Assembly (NCBI GenBank): GCA_902775835.1
Contig: CACYNZ010000006.1
Coordinates: forward strand, 1 to 27,406
Length of the DNA: 27,406 nucleotides
Direction of reading: 5' to 3'
Source of the DNA: an uncultured Eubacteriales bacterium
GTDB taxonomy: Bacteria; Bacillota_A; Clostridia; Christensenellales; Aristaeellaceae
The position numbers were made by a program, and so were the translations under genes. The notes beneath the pieces were generated by a model that was given only the letters and a program-made list of their open reading frames with translations, made no database searches and had not been told where the DNA came from. This document shows, in pieces, positions 1 to 7,927 of the stretch. Positions within the stretch are counted from its first letter, which is position 1. Every line of letters starts with the position of its first letter.

Positions 1-1
1 C

Positions 2-1219
2 GTGGTGGCCGGCGTCGGCCTGGATACCATGGTCTACACCATTTTCATCTACCTCTTCACGGCCGTATCCGCCGGCGGGGCGGTGGTGGTGAGCCAGTAT
101 ATCGGCAGCAGAAACCGGGACCAAGCGGAGCTGGCCGCGTCCCAGATTTTCCATATGTCAGGCCTTCTGTCCCTGACATGCATGGTCCTGATGCTGCTTT
201 TCGGATCCTCGCTTCTTGAGGCCATGTACCCGGAAACGGAAACGGCCACCATGGAAGCCTGCAAGACGTATATGTGGATTGTAGCCCTGTCCTTCCCGGC
301 AAACGCGGTGTACAACGCCGGCGCGGCCATCTACCGCTCCATGGGCGAAACGAAGATCACCATGTGGGTATCGCTTCTGGCCAATCTTGTCAACGTGGCC
401 GGAAACGCCGTCGGCATCTTTGTGCTCAGGGCCGGGGCGGCCGGCGTGGCCTGGCCCACGACCCTTTCCTGGTATGTGGCCGCGTTCATCATGACATGGC
501 TCTGCGTCCATCCGCGGCATAAGGACCAGATCCGCATCCGTGCCCGGCACGTGTTCCGGCTGGACATGCCCATGGCCAGACGGATTCTGAATGTCGCTGT
601 GCCCAACTCCATTGAAAACACGCTCTTCCAGGCCGCCAAGGTAGTGCTCGGCATGCTGGTGGCCACCTTCGGCACCTCCCAGATCGCCGCCAATACGACG
701 GGGCAGACCTTCTGGTCGCTTGCCGCCTGCATGAGCGTTTCCCTGGGCACCGTCTTTATCACCGTCATCGGCCAGTGCACCGGCTCGGGCGACCGGGAGG
801 CCGCCGAGTGGTATATGCGGAAGCTGATGAAGCTCTCCGTTGCGCTGGCCGTGGTATGGAATATCATGGTCATGATCCTGACGCCCCTGCTGCTGCCGCT
901 CTATGACCTTTCGGCGGAAACCAAGCGTCTGATCCTGATCATTGTGGCCATCCACAATCTGTTTTCCGCTCTGGTGCAGCCCTTTTCCGGGCCGCTGTCC
1001 TCGGGCCTGCGCGCGGCGGGCGATGTGAAGTTCACCATGTGGGCATCCCTTTTCGCCACGGTGGTGTGCAGAACCTTCCTGTCCTTCCTGCTGGCCAAGT
1101 GGATGGGCATGGGCGTGATCGGCATCACCCTGGCCATGGTGCTGGACTGGTGCATCAAAGCCGTGCTCGACATTGTCCGCTTCCGCAGCGGCAAATGGGC
1201 TGAACACCGCATCATCTGA
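2..1219 (+). CDS. MATE family efflux transporter, 5'-truncated by window edge
   Basis: This is a polytopic membrane protein of the multidrug and toxic compound extrusion (MATE) family, which exports cationic drugs or metabolites using a Na+ or H+ gradient. The visible 405 residues hold about ten hydrophobic helices. They include the family-typical stretch GGAVVVSQYIGSRNRDQAE near the start and a second-half repeat around residues 195-260 (PNSIENTLFQAAKVVLGMLV, then FGTSQIAANTTGQTFWSL). MATE proteins are usually about 450 residues, so roughly the first 40-50 are missing. The GTG at base 2 is simply the first codon available and not a believable start. The gene ends at a TGA and converges on the GH78-like gene. 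The family assignment is firm; the substrate cannot be told. Confidence 0.93.
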   Translation: MVAGVGLDTMVYTIFIYLFTAVSAGGAVVVSQYIGSRNRDQAELAASQIFHMSGLLSLTCMVLMLLFGSSLLEAMYPETETATMEACKTYMWIVALSFPANAVYNAGAAIYRSMGETKITMWVSLLANLVNVAGNAVGIFVLRAGAAGVAWPTTLSWYVAAFIMTWLCVHPRHKDQIRIRARHVFRLDMPMARRILNVAVPNSIENTLFQAAKVVLGMLVATFGTSQIAANTTGQTFWSLAACMSVSLGTVFITVIGQCTGSGDREAAEWYMRKLMKLSVALAVVWNIMVMILTPLLLPLYDLSAETKRLILIIVAIHNLFSALVQPFSGPLSSGLRAAGDVKFTMWASLFATVVCRTFLSFLLAKWMGMGVIGITLAMVLDWCIKAVLDIVRFRSGKWAEHRII

Positions 1220-1236
1220 AGCGCAAACATCAAACT

Positions 1237-1269
1237 GCATCCTGAAACGCCTGATGCATTCCAGGATGC
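1237..1269. terminator. candidate bidirectional terminator between convergent genes
   Basis: An 8-bp perfect inverted repeat (GCATCCTG at 1237-1244, CAGGATGC at 1262-1269) lies between the convergent MATE and GH78-like genes. On the plus strand it is followed by CGTTTTCC. On the minus strand it is followed by AGTTTGATGTTTG. The loop is long (17 nt) and the T-tracts are short, so this is a modest candidate. Confidence 0.4.
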
Positions 1270-1304
1270 CGTTTTCCTGTCCATCTTTTTCTTCACTTTC
1301 CGGA

Positions 1305-3011
1305 TCAGGAATCCAGGCTCACACCCTCCGGCGCGTGGACCCGGACCATGTCCGCACCGTTTCGGCGCTCCGCCTCCACCGACAATATGCCGTGCGGGGT
1401 CGGGCACTCACACCGGATCCATTCCAGACCCCCCAGGGCCGGTTTCACAGAGACCCGGCTGAACCCGGGCTCCAGCACCCGGATTCCGGCCACATGTTCC
1501 GTGAGAAAAGGCACCGGGCTGGCCGCCCAGCCATGGCACAGGCTGTGGCGGAACATGACATAGCAGGCCCTTCCGAAGTCCCCGTGTATATCCTTCTTCC
1601 CGGGCACTGGCATCCCGTCAATGGGGAACGCGTTCTCCATCCAGCTGATATCAAAGTCCTCCCAGAAGGACGTGGCTCCCATCTTCAGCATACCGCCCCA
1701 GTACTCACGGATACAGTCCAATGCTTCCTTTATCCGGTTTCCCCGGGCCATGGCGCCCAGGGTAAAGCATGACAGGAAGGAAGAAAACCCGGCGGCGCCT
1801 CCGCGGGCCAGCATCTCCGCCATCTCACCCGCGTCCCTCAGGCCGCTCAGGGCCAGCAGCGCGTCCGCCTGCTTGTAGCCGGACAGCTCCGGCACATGCC
1901 GGCGCAGCAGCTGTTCCGTCTCCCGGCAGCGCCGCGCGGCTATATCCTCTCCCAGAAACATAAACAGCTTTGATGCGCACTGCATGGCCAGGATCATCAG
2001 CCCCTGAAGGCCCGCGTGCACCGCTTTCGGATTTTCGCTGGACGGCCAGTCCAGATACCGCCCGCTCACCAGATTCTCCCGGCCGTCCATGGCCACGGCA
2101 TCCCAGACCAGCCGGATCTGATTCAGCAGGATTTCCCGCTGCTTTTCCAGCCATGCCCGGTCGCCGGTGAACATGAACCAGTCACAGACTTCCATGATCC
2201 ACCACAGGGTATAGGAGCTCAGTCCGTTCATCCACTGTCCCCGGGGCGTCTGGCTAAGTACCAGAGCCAGGGAATCCGGCACAATCGGATGGGCGCCGAA
2301 CACCGCCGCAATGGTCCGGATTTCCGTGCCCATGTCGCCGGCCCATACAAGGCGGTCCCGCTTGATGCCGTCCCAGAGGTATTCCTGCATGTTCAGCTGC
2401 ACCGTCCAGGCCGCCGTGTCATAAATGCGGTTCAGCAGGGGATCACTGCATGTAAAGTGTCCCAGCCAGGGCAGGTCCCGGAAAATGAGCACGCCCTGCA
2501 CTCCCACAAGCGTCAGTGTGGTATCCGGGCTGAGCAGCTCCAGATGTACAAATCTGAAACCGGTTTCATTGGTTTCCGGAGCGCTGTAGTTCGGCAGGCG
2601 CAGCACCATGTCCCGTGGAGCGTGGTTATTGGTGGTATTCTTTTCCCGGTATTCCGCCAGGGTTTCACTGACGGACTCCCCGAACCGCACGCGCACTTCG
2701 GCCAGATTGTTTCCCCAGTCCGCGTCCTCCCCGGCATGCCGCACCGTAAACACCTGAATGCGGATCGACCCGTTGATCTCCATGCCGAAGTCCAGCAGAA
2801 CAGACGCGTGCGCGCCGTCCGCCGCATTTCGCAGCACAGTTGTGCATTTGGCGGACAGTGCCACCTGGGAGACCACGGGCTGCAGGAGCTGTTCCGCTCC
2901 CTGCACGTCCCCTTCTGACTGCAGAAGACGCACAGGCGTCAGGTATCTGCGGGTTCTGGGATCGGTGTCCGTCGGCTTCAGACGGCCAAATACAGAAAAA
3001 GCGTCTCGCAT
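1305..3011 (-). CDS. Alpha-L-rhamnosidase-like glycoside hydrolase (GH78 type)
   Basis: This predicted intracellular glycosidase would release terminal alpha-L-rhamnose from oligosaccharides. The 568-residue product has an N-terminal beta-sandwich region (about 1-190), an (alpha/alpha)6 six-hairpin barrel (about 195-480) and a C-terminal beta domain with the GH78-typical PGFSRVSVKPALGGLEWI. The signature WDGIKRDRLVWAGD places acidic residues at about 214, 219 and 226, with the 5- and 12-residue spacing of the GH78 active site. The second position, Glu in characterised enzymes, is Asp219 here. TSFWEDFD (Glu451) matches the second catalytic acid. No signal peptide is visible. I chose the ATG at 3011 because CGGAGGAAGG sits upstream of it; the GTG at 3038 has no such site. 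The gene starts 27 nt after the other glycosidase and shares its promoter. Family confidence is good; the exact linkage is an inference. Confidence 0.85.
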   Translation of the reverse strand: MRDAFSVFGRLKPTDTDPRTRRYLTPVRLLQSEGDVQGAEQLLQPVVSQVALSAKCTTVLRNAADGAHASVLLDFGMEINGSIRIQVFTVRHAGEDADWGNNLAEVRVRFGESVSETLAEYREKNTTNNHAPRDMVLRLPNYSAPETNETGFRFVHLELLSPDTTLTLVGVQGVLIFRDLPWLGHFTCSDPLLNRIYDTAAWTVQLNMQEYLWDGIKRDRLVWAGDMGTEIRTIAAVFGAHPIVPDSLALVLSQTPRGQWMNGLSSYTLWWIMEVCDWFMFTGDRAWLEKQREILLNQIRLVWDAVAMDGRENLVSGRYLDWPSSENPKAVHAGLQGLMILAMQCASKLFMFLGEDIAARRCRETEQLLRRHVPELSGYKQADALLALSGLRDAGEMAEMLARGGAAGFSSFLSCFTLGAMARGNRIKEALDCIREYWGGMLKMGATSFWEDFDISWMENAFPIDGMPVPGKKDIHGDFGRACYVMFRHSLCHGWAASPVPFLTEHVAGIRVLEPGFSRVSVKPALGGLEWIRCECPTPHGILSVEAERRNGADMVRVHAPEGVSLDS

Positions 3012-3038
3012 ATGAATAGATATCCTTCCTCCGGGCAC

Positions 3039-4469
3039 TCAGCGCATTACGTGCATCCTTTCCAGTTCCCTGCCGGTGCGGTCCATGACCAGGCGTACGC
3101 CGTGGGGCACCTGAGCCAGCACCTTCTGATTTCTGAGCACGGTCAGGCCCTCCCTGCTCCGCACGGCCTGCCAGAGATCCTTCCCCAGCTTCTGGCTGAA
3201 CACGCTGGTGGAACCGTCCGGAGCAGAGCAGCATGCCATGTACCTGCCCTCGATATGAACGCCGTACAGAAGCGCGATAAATTCCAGCGCGCTCAGACAG
3301 GTGGGCCCGTACAGGTCCGGGCCTGTTCCGGGTCTGCTGCTCACCGGGCTGTACTGCTGCGTCAGCTTCTCCGCTGTCTTCAGATGATTCACCCACGCCA
3401 TGCCCAGCCCGGCCAGTTCCCTGTGGAAACCGTAATTCTGAAGGGCCCGGATGCACCGCTGCCAGGTCAGCCCCTGGCTCGGTCCGGACCAGTTGTTCTC
3501 CGGAATATCCCGGAACCAGGGATCATTCACGGCAATGGCCGGCAGCGGAACCGGCGTGCAGAACTCTTCCGGGTTCATCAGATGCCGGCGCACAAACGTT
3601 TCCGCCATAGGCTGCGAAAAAACGCCATAGTACATGCACCGGAGATTCACGTGGCTCAGACAGTCCAGTCTCCGGCCATTACTGTCCTTCTCAAAGCAGG
3701 CGCCACGCGCTTCATCCCACAGATTCCTTTCCATGGCCGAGCGCACATCCCCGGAGGCCTTCCGCCACGTCTGCGCTTCCCCCGTCCCGAGTATGTCCGA
3801 GATGGCCGCCATGGTATCCCGGCACGCACAGCTCCAGCCCATCATCTCCATGCTCGTCCAGGGCATGGACCGGCCCGTGCTTTCCGGCGGAAACTCTCCG
3901 CCGAAGCAGCCGTCGCGCCCGCCGTTTTCCAGAAGCAGTGAAAGATTGTCCTCGCCGGTATCCCAGCAGCACCACCGGTACAGACAGCCATTTTCCCCGC
4001 TGCGGAAGCGCCAGAGATAATCATCAAAATCCTTCAGGGCATGAAACAGCATGCTCAGATATTCCCGGTCCTCCCCGATCATCCAGTACATGTCCAGGGC
4101 CGGTCCGGGAAAGCAGAAGCCCTGGAACCAGTCATAGGCAGCGCACAGCCCCTTGCCGTCTGTCTGGAAAATCATGCCGGGCATGCGTCCGTCCCGGCGC
4201 TGGTACTGCATGAAAGCGAGAATATTGTTCAGTCCGGTTTCCGGATCCCGGGCCGCATACATGGCACCGCCCATGGGCTGGGTTTCCAGCCACAGATTGC
4301 CATACCCTCCGCCTTCCCGCAGAAAGGGCTTTCCGTTGAGAACGCACCGGTTGACACCGCAGGCGGACTCAGCCTTCCGGTACAGCCGCTCCAGCGCGGC
4401 ATCATCTGTTTCAAAGCTCACCCTGTTGTCGGGAAGGGCATAGTGGCGCGCGTCGAACGGTCCGTACAT
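3039..4469 (-). CDS. Six-hairpin glycoside hydrolase, MGH1/GH63-like
   Basis: The 476-residue protein looks like an (alpha/alpha)6-barrel glycosidase of the MGH1-like/GH63/trehalase superfamily. Supporting segments are NLWLETQPMGGAMYAARDPE and MQYQRRDGRMPGMIFQ in the first third, the hairpin MPWTSMEMMGWSCACRDTMA in the middle, and NNWSGPSQGLTWQRCIRALQ followed by YGFHREL. The last corresponds to the NYWRGPVWP-type catalytic-loop motif of this superfamily. No signal peptide is seen, so it is probably cytoplasmic. The ATG at 4469 is preferred over one 27 codons upstream because GAGGGAG lies about 9 nt before it and the upstream extension is basic and low in conservation. It is the first gene of a two-gene operon with the GH78-like enzyme. 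The substrate is not identifiable; a uronate or glucose/mannose oligosaccharide is plausible from the neighbour. Confidence 0.75.
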   Translation of the reverse strand: MYGPFDARHYALPDNRVSFETDDAALERLYRKAESACGVNRCVLNGKPFLREGGGYGNLWLETQPMGGAMYAARDPETGLNNILAFMQYQRRDGRMPGMIFQTDGKGLCAAYDWFQGFCFPGPALDMYWMIGEDREYLSMLFHALKDFDDYLWRFRSGENGCLYRWCCWDTGEDNLSLLLENGGRDGCFGGEFPPESTGRSMPWTSMEMMGWSCACRDTMAAISDILGTGEAQTWRKASGDVRSAMERNLWDEARGACFEKDSNGRRLDCLSHVNLRCMYYGVFSQPMAETFVRRHLMNPEEFCTPVPLPAIAVNDPWFRDIPENNWSGPSQGLTWQRCIRALQNYGFHRELAGLGMAWVNHLKTAEKLTQQYSPVSSRPGTGPDLYGPTCLSALEFIALLYGVHIEGRYMACCSAPDGSTSVFSQKLGKDLWQAVRSREGLTVLRNQKVLAQVPHGVRLVMDRTGRELERMHVMR

Positions 4470-4521
4470 GGTTCTCGCTCCCTCTCTGCTGACATGCACC
4501 GCAGACTTTCCTGCTGCTTTC

Positions 4522-4550
4522 ATTATACGGTTTCCCGCCCGGAGCCGCAA
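4522..4550 (-). promoter_or_regulatory. Promoter for the two-glycosidase operon
   Basis: On the minus strand a perfect TATAAT (4527-4522) lies 17 nt downstream of TTGCGG (4550-4545). The -10 is ideal and the -35 matches the consensus only in TTG. Transcription would start near 4515, about 45 nt before the ATG at 4469. A weak -35 with an ideal -10 fits a regulated promoter, but no operator is obvious. Confidence 0.6.
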
Positions 4551-4571
4551 TTCGCCTGTGTATCACGAAAA

Positions 4572-4602
4572 CAGCCTTCCGGCGATTCAGGCCGGAAGGC
4601 TG
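4572..4602. terminator. Intrinsic terminator downstream of the CvpA-like gene
   Basis: A perfect 12-bp stem (CAGCCTTCCGGC at 4572-4583, GCCGGAAGGCTG at 4591-4602) has a 7-nt loop. On the minus strand it is followed by TTTTCG, which suits termination of the rlmH-cvpA operon. The plus side reads CTTTCGTT. It also insulates the glycosidase promoter from upstream transcription. The rest of the 4603-4740 gap holds T-rich stretches but no gene. Confidence 0.75.
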
Positions 4603-4740
4603 CTTTCGTTCATGTCAAGGCGTTTCATTTTTTGTTTTCATGCGCTTCACTGCTCCTGACACTCCTTGATACGGGGAACATGGAGAGATGGCATCTATTT
4701 CTGTGATTTTTTTCGTTTTATCAGACCCTGCCCGGCAGCG

Positions 4741-5442
4741 TCAGAGTCTGCCGTTCAGAATCGCCTTCAGCAGGGCGCCATTGTTGAAAATCGCGGCCAA
4801 TTGACTCTGCTGGACCAGCTCATTCACCGGCTCCACCTGCACCACGGTCTGTACCAAGGGCAGCAGGGCAAACAGGGCAAAGCAGATCACCGCGCCGCGC
4901 AGAAGCCCGAACACTCCGCCTGCCAGCGCGTCCAGCTGCTTGAGCACCGGGAAGCGGAACACGGCACGGAGCACGCCACCGGCCAGTGACAGAAGCAGAT
5001 ACAGCACGGCAAAGCACACAAGAAAGCTCAGTATGTTCATGAAGGCCCCAAGAATGGTCTGGCTCACATAGCTGGAAATGGACGCCGAGGCCCCGTACAC
5101 ATGCTGGGCCAGGTTTTCACGCAGAAGTGAGCTCAGCGGTTCGGGCAGATTGACCTTGGCAACCACATCCGTAATGGTCTGTGCCGTCAGGCTGCCCGCG
5201 TTCTGCACAGAAACCTCCAGATCGCCGACCCGGCTGGCCGCATCGGTAAAGTTCAGGAGCCAGCGCTGTATATCCGCATTTCCTGAAATCCATTCCACCA
5301 CCCTGGGATACAGGACAAAGGAAAGCCCGAAAGAGAGCAGGCAGCCGCCGGTATTGAGCACCGAGCTCACGAATCCCCGGTACAGGCCGAACAGCAGGCT
5401 CACCCCGAGAATGCCCAGGATCACATAGTCCACAACGTTCAT
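4741..5442 (-). CDS. CvpA family membrane protein
   Basis: The 233-residue integral membrane protein has the CvpA-family layout. The N-terminal segment MNVVDYVILGILGVSLLFGLYRGF is followed by a second helix (LLSFGLSFVLY), a long extracytoplasmic loop (about residues 50-125), a helix pair around ILSFLVCFAVLYLLLSLAGG, and a final helix in the GGVFGLLRGAVICFALFALL region. CvpA was named for colicin V production, but in most bacteria it is a membrane protein of unsettled role linked to envelope stress and cell-wall processes. I chose the ATG at 5442 over the GTG at 5454 because the family normally begins MN-hydrophobic and GGAAAGTGAG precedes the ATG. The gene is the last of the rlmH operon and follows the L,D-transpeptidase with almost no gap, which supports an envelope role. 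Confidence 0.85.
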   Translation of the reverse strand: MNVVDYVILGILGVSLLFGLYRGFVSSVLNTGGCLLSFGLSFVLYPRVVEWISGNADIQRWLLNFTDAASRVGDLEVSVQNAGSLTAQTITDVVAKVNLPEPLSSLLRENLAQHVYGASASISSYVSQTILGAFMNILSFLVCFAVLYLLLSLAGGVLRAVFRFPVLKQLDALAGGVFGLLRGAVICFALFALLPLVQTVVQVEPVNELVQQSQLAAIFNNGALLKAILNGRL

Positions 5443-5450
5443 CTGTAAGC

Positions 5451-7325
5451 TCACTTTCCGCTTTCAGCGCTTTTTCTTCTCGCCTCGGTCAGGATCGGGT
5501 CATGGTCCCCGCCCGGCGCATACAGCGCATTGATCTCATCAATCTCTGCCGTGCGCAGCGGCGGATTGCACCAGGTGCACCGGGTCAGGCCCGCAAACCC
5601 TTCGGATTCCAGCTCGCCATAGGTGAAGGCCGTGAAATGTACACCCTTGGCACTGTTGCATGTTTCGCTGGAATGGTAGTATTTTCCGCCCTTGGGATTA
5701 TAGTAAAGGGTTTCATCCGCGTCGGGATAGGCAATCTGACGGCCCTGCCAGTCCTCCCAGATCAGGAACTTCTGATTGTTCTTCTTGTGCTTCCAGATCC
5801 ATTCAATGTTGTATCCGTCCGGCGTCTTTCTGCGCTGAACCCGGATGCATCCGTGACTGGCCTTGGTGCCCAGTCTCGGCTCAAAGGTACCGAAATACTT
5901 GGTGCCGTCCCTGGCCAGGGTATAGGGCACCTGGTGCATCATGTCCCCGCCGTTGTAGCGGATGGCCATCTGCACATACATGCCGTCATCCTCATACCCG
6001 CCCACCGCGGGCACCAGCAGCAGGAAGGCGCCGGAGCGCGTTTCATTGTACGGCTGCTTTTCATTGGCGTGCCCGGTGGATACCAGAAGCTCGTCCATGA
6101 GATGTCCATTCTGGAAGATATAGATACGCTGGGTCAGCTTGTCCACCACATAGCCGATCTCCTGATCCGGCACCACCGTTTTCAGGTAGCTGGTAGGTAC
6201 ATAGCCCTGCACAAGCATGTTCCATGCCTTCACCTTGCTGTCATGAAAGGACGAGGAATAGCATTCGATCTTTGTCCATTCCTCACCGGGTTCCAGGATG
6301 CGCACGCCCTGGCTCACCATGGTCACCACGCCCACGCCCTCACTGTTCTCGTCCGGCTCCGAGCGGATGACCACCTGCATTTTCTGAGCATTCTTCTTGC
6401 CGTTGTCCAGCACCGTGATGGGTTCAATGATCGCCGCCCAGACCGCTGCCTCATCGGTGATATCCATGGGCGTGGTCCAGTAATTGGTCTCGCCCTCCAT
6501 GGGCGCGTAGGGACTGGTGGTGCTCGGCGTGAACACGCCGCTGTCCTGCACATTCTGTGCCGCTTCCTCCTGGGGCATGTCCTCGCCGTCCTGTGCCGGC
6601 ATTTCCACATACTCCTCCCCGCCGAGGACCACTTCTTCGTCCAGCACCACATCCGTGCTTTCCGTATTTTCCACATGAGACGCCTGGACCACCGGCGCTT
6701 CTTCCGGGAACAGGAACTCAAAGGCGGCTGCGGTCGAAGCCGTGCCGGTATCATCCCTCAGCACAGCTCTGCCTGTGCCCGCGCCCTGCACCCCGCCGGC
6801 TTCCACCGCCAGCGTCTGCTGTCCGGCCGGACAGTCATAGACCCGCTCATCCACTCCGCCGTTTTCCGCCTCAAGACGTACCGTCACCTGTCCCGGACAG
6901 GACGCGAAAAAGGCCAGTTCCAGCACCGCGTCCCGCATCTGCGCGGATGCGTTGAGCAGCATGGGCATCACCGGCCCGATATGCACCGGCGTCACCGCCT
7001 GGGCGTCCTGCATGCGAAGCAGCACATATCCGTCCCCTTCCGGGGCGACTACACCCTGGTCCGTGCCGTTCCAGTACAGGCTGTTCATTCCGCTTTCAGC
7101 CGCATACTCCCAGGCAATCACGGAAAGAATCTCCGTACCCTCGGCATCCCGGCTCAGCAAAATGTCCGCCCTGCCCGCATACGGCGCATGGAACACAATC
7201 TCCACCGCGTTTCCGGGACGAATGGTTCCGTTAATCTCTTCCAGATAGAGCGTATCCTCGGAAAAGACGGGCACAGCAGTCACGATCAGTATCAGCAGAA
7301 GCAGTATTGCAACAGTTCTTTTCAT
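5451..7325 (-). CDS. Secreted L,D-transpeptidase (YkuD) with C-terminal zinc-ribbon-like tail
   Basis: This enzyme would form L,D-crosslinks in peptidoglycan or attach proteins to it, outside the membrane. Residues 1-22 form a signal peptide (MKRTVAILLLLILIVTAVPV). Residues about 25-215 look like two beta-rich Ig-like segments. An acidic linker (about 215-265) follows, then an SH3-like stretch (about 300-380), then the YkuD domain (about 390-535). The catalytic motif is present: His464 in MMHQVPY and ASHGCIRV with nucleophile Cys493. The tail resembles the Ada-type metal-binding motif (KYYHSSETC, then CTWC), with His551, Cys556, Cys583 and Cys586 as likely zinc ligands. At 624 residues it is much longer than a minimal YkuD protein. 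The start overlaps the HAD stop by 4 nt (ATGA), indicating coupled translation. Confidence 0.92.
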   Translation of the reverse strand: MKRTVAILLLLILIVTAVPVFSEDTLYLEEINGTIRPGNAVEIVFHAPYAGRADILLSRDAEGTEILSVIAWEYAAESGMNSLYWNGTDQGVVAPEGDGYVLLRMQDAQAVTPVHIGPVMPMLLNASAQMRDAVLELAFFASCPGQVTVRLEAENGGVDERVYDCPAGQQTLAVEAGGVQGAGTGRAVLRDDTGTASTAAAFEFLFPEEAPVVQASHVENTESTDVVLDEEVVLGGEEYVEMPAQDGEDMPQEEAAQNVQDSGVFTPSTTSPYAPMEGETNYWTTPMDITDEAAVWAAIIEPITVLDNGKKNAQKMQVVIRSEPDENSEGVGVVTMVSQGVRILEPGEEWTKIECYSSSFHDSKVKAWNMLVQGYVPTSYLKTVVPDQEIGYVVDKLTQRIYIFQNGHLMDELLVSTGHANEKQPYNETRSGAFLLLVPAVGGYEDDGMYVQMAIRYNGGDMMHQVPYTLARDGTKYFGTFEPRLGTKASHGCIRVQRRKTPDGYNIEWIWKHKKNNQKFLIWEDWQGRQIAYPDADETLYYNPKGGKYYHSSETCNSAKGVHFTAFTYGELESEGFAGLTRCTWCNPPLRTAEIDEINALYAPGGDHDPILTEARRKSAESGK

Positions 7326-7927
7326 TGGTCACCCTCGTTACTTTCCTTGGTCAGCAGTCCGCCCAGCTCACGTCCGGACATGACCCGCTGCCACATTCCC
7401 TCTCCGGAAAACAGGTTTTCCCGGTCCAGGAGAATTCCCCGCATGCCGGCACGCTCTCCGGCCTGCACATCCAGCGGCCGGTCTCCCACCATCCGGCAGC
7501 TGCCGGGGCACAGACCATGCCGCCTGAGAAGATACCGGATGCCTGACGGATCCGGTTTGCGCGGAAAGGCATCCTCATGCGTCACCCATCCGCTGAACAT
7601 GGGCAGAAGCCCAAAGCGCCCGAGCATATCCAGAGCGCCCCGGTTCCGGTGCGTCACCAGAAAATGCCGGGTACCGCGCGCATGCAGCTGCCGGAGCACC
7701 TCCGGGATATATTCCACCGGCCCCGCAAAGGGCATGAGCCGGGCTTCCTCCAGGCGGAACATGCGCACCACCTCATCCGCAGTGCGTCCGCACCGCCGGC
7801 TCACCTCCAGCGCGCAGACGCTGAGGCTGTCCTTCATAAGATGAAGCAGTTCTATGCGGTCGCATGTCACTCCGAACCGCGCTGCGGTCCGTTCCATGGC
7901 TTCCGCCATCACCGGGTACGTGTCCAT
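7322..7927 (-). CDS. HAD family hydrolase (phosphoglycolate-phosphatase-like), start uncertain
   Basis: This is a haloacid dehalogenase superfamily phosphatase. Motif II (FLVTHRN), the motif III lysine (PRKPDPSG) and motif IV (MVGDRPLDVQAGERAG) are all in the 201 residues from the ATG at 7927. Motif I is not: the same frame upstream of that ATG reads IRAVFWDYDGTL, a textbook nucleophile motif (DYDGT). That upstream stretch is open back to a stop at 8017-8015 but contains no ATG, GTG or TTG. The annotated ATG forms a TGATG overlap with the nfo stop, which favours reinitiation there, yet such a product would lack the catalytic aspartate. A rare start codon (for example ATC at 7963), a frameshift from nfo, or a sequence error could explain it. 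The cap region and length fit small HAD phosphatases. The substrate is unknown. Confidence 0.8.
   Translation of the reverse strand: MDTYPVMAEAMERTAARFGVTCDRIELLHLMKDSLSVCALEVSRRCGRTADEVVRMFRLEEARLMPFAGPVEYIPEVLRQLHARGTRHFLVTHRNRGALDMLGRFGLLPMFSGWVTHEDAFPRKPDPSGIRYLLRRHGLCPGSCRMVGDRPLDVQAGERAGMRGILLDRENLFSGEGMWQRVMSGRELGGLLTKESNEGDQ

Noticed and set aside
3012..3038. Upstream GTG start for the GH78-like protein (nine extra residues)
   Set aside because: The CGGAGGAAGG ribosome site falls inside this stretch and serves the ATG at 3011.
5502..7844. A 780-codon plus-strand open frame
   Set aside because: It lies antisense to the L,D-transpeptidase and HAD genes, is rich in His, Arg and Leu, shows no domain, and crosses two gene boundaries.
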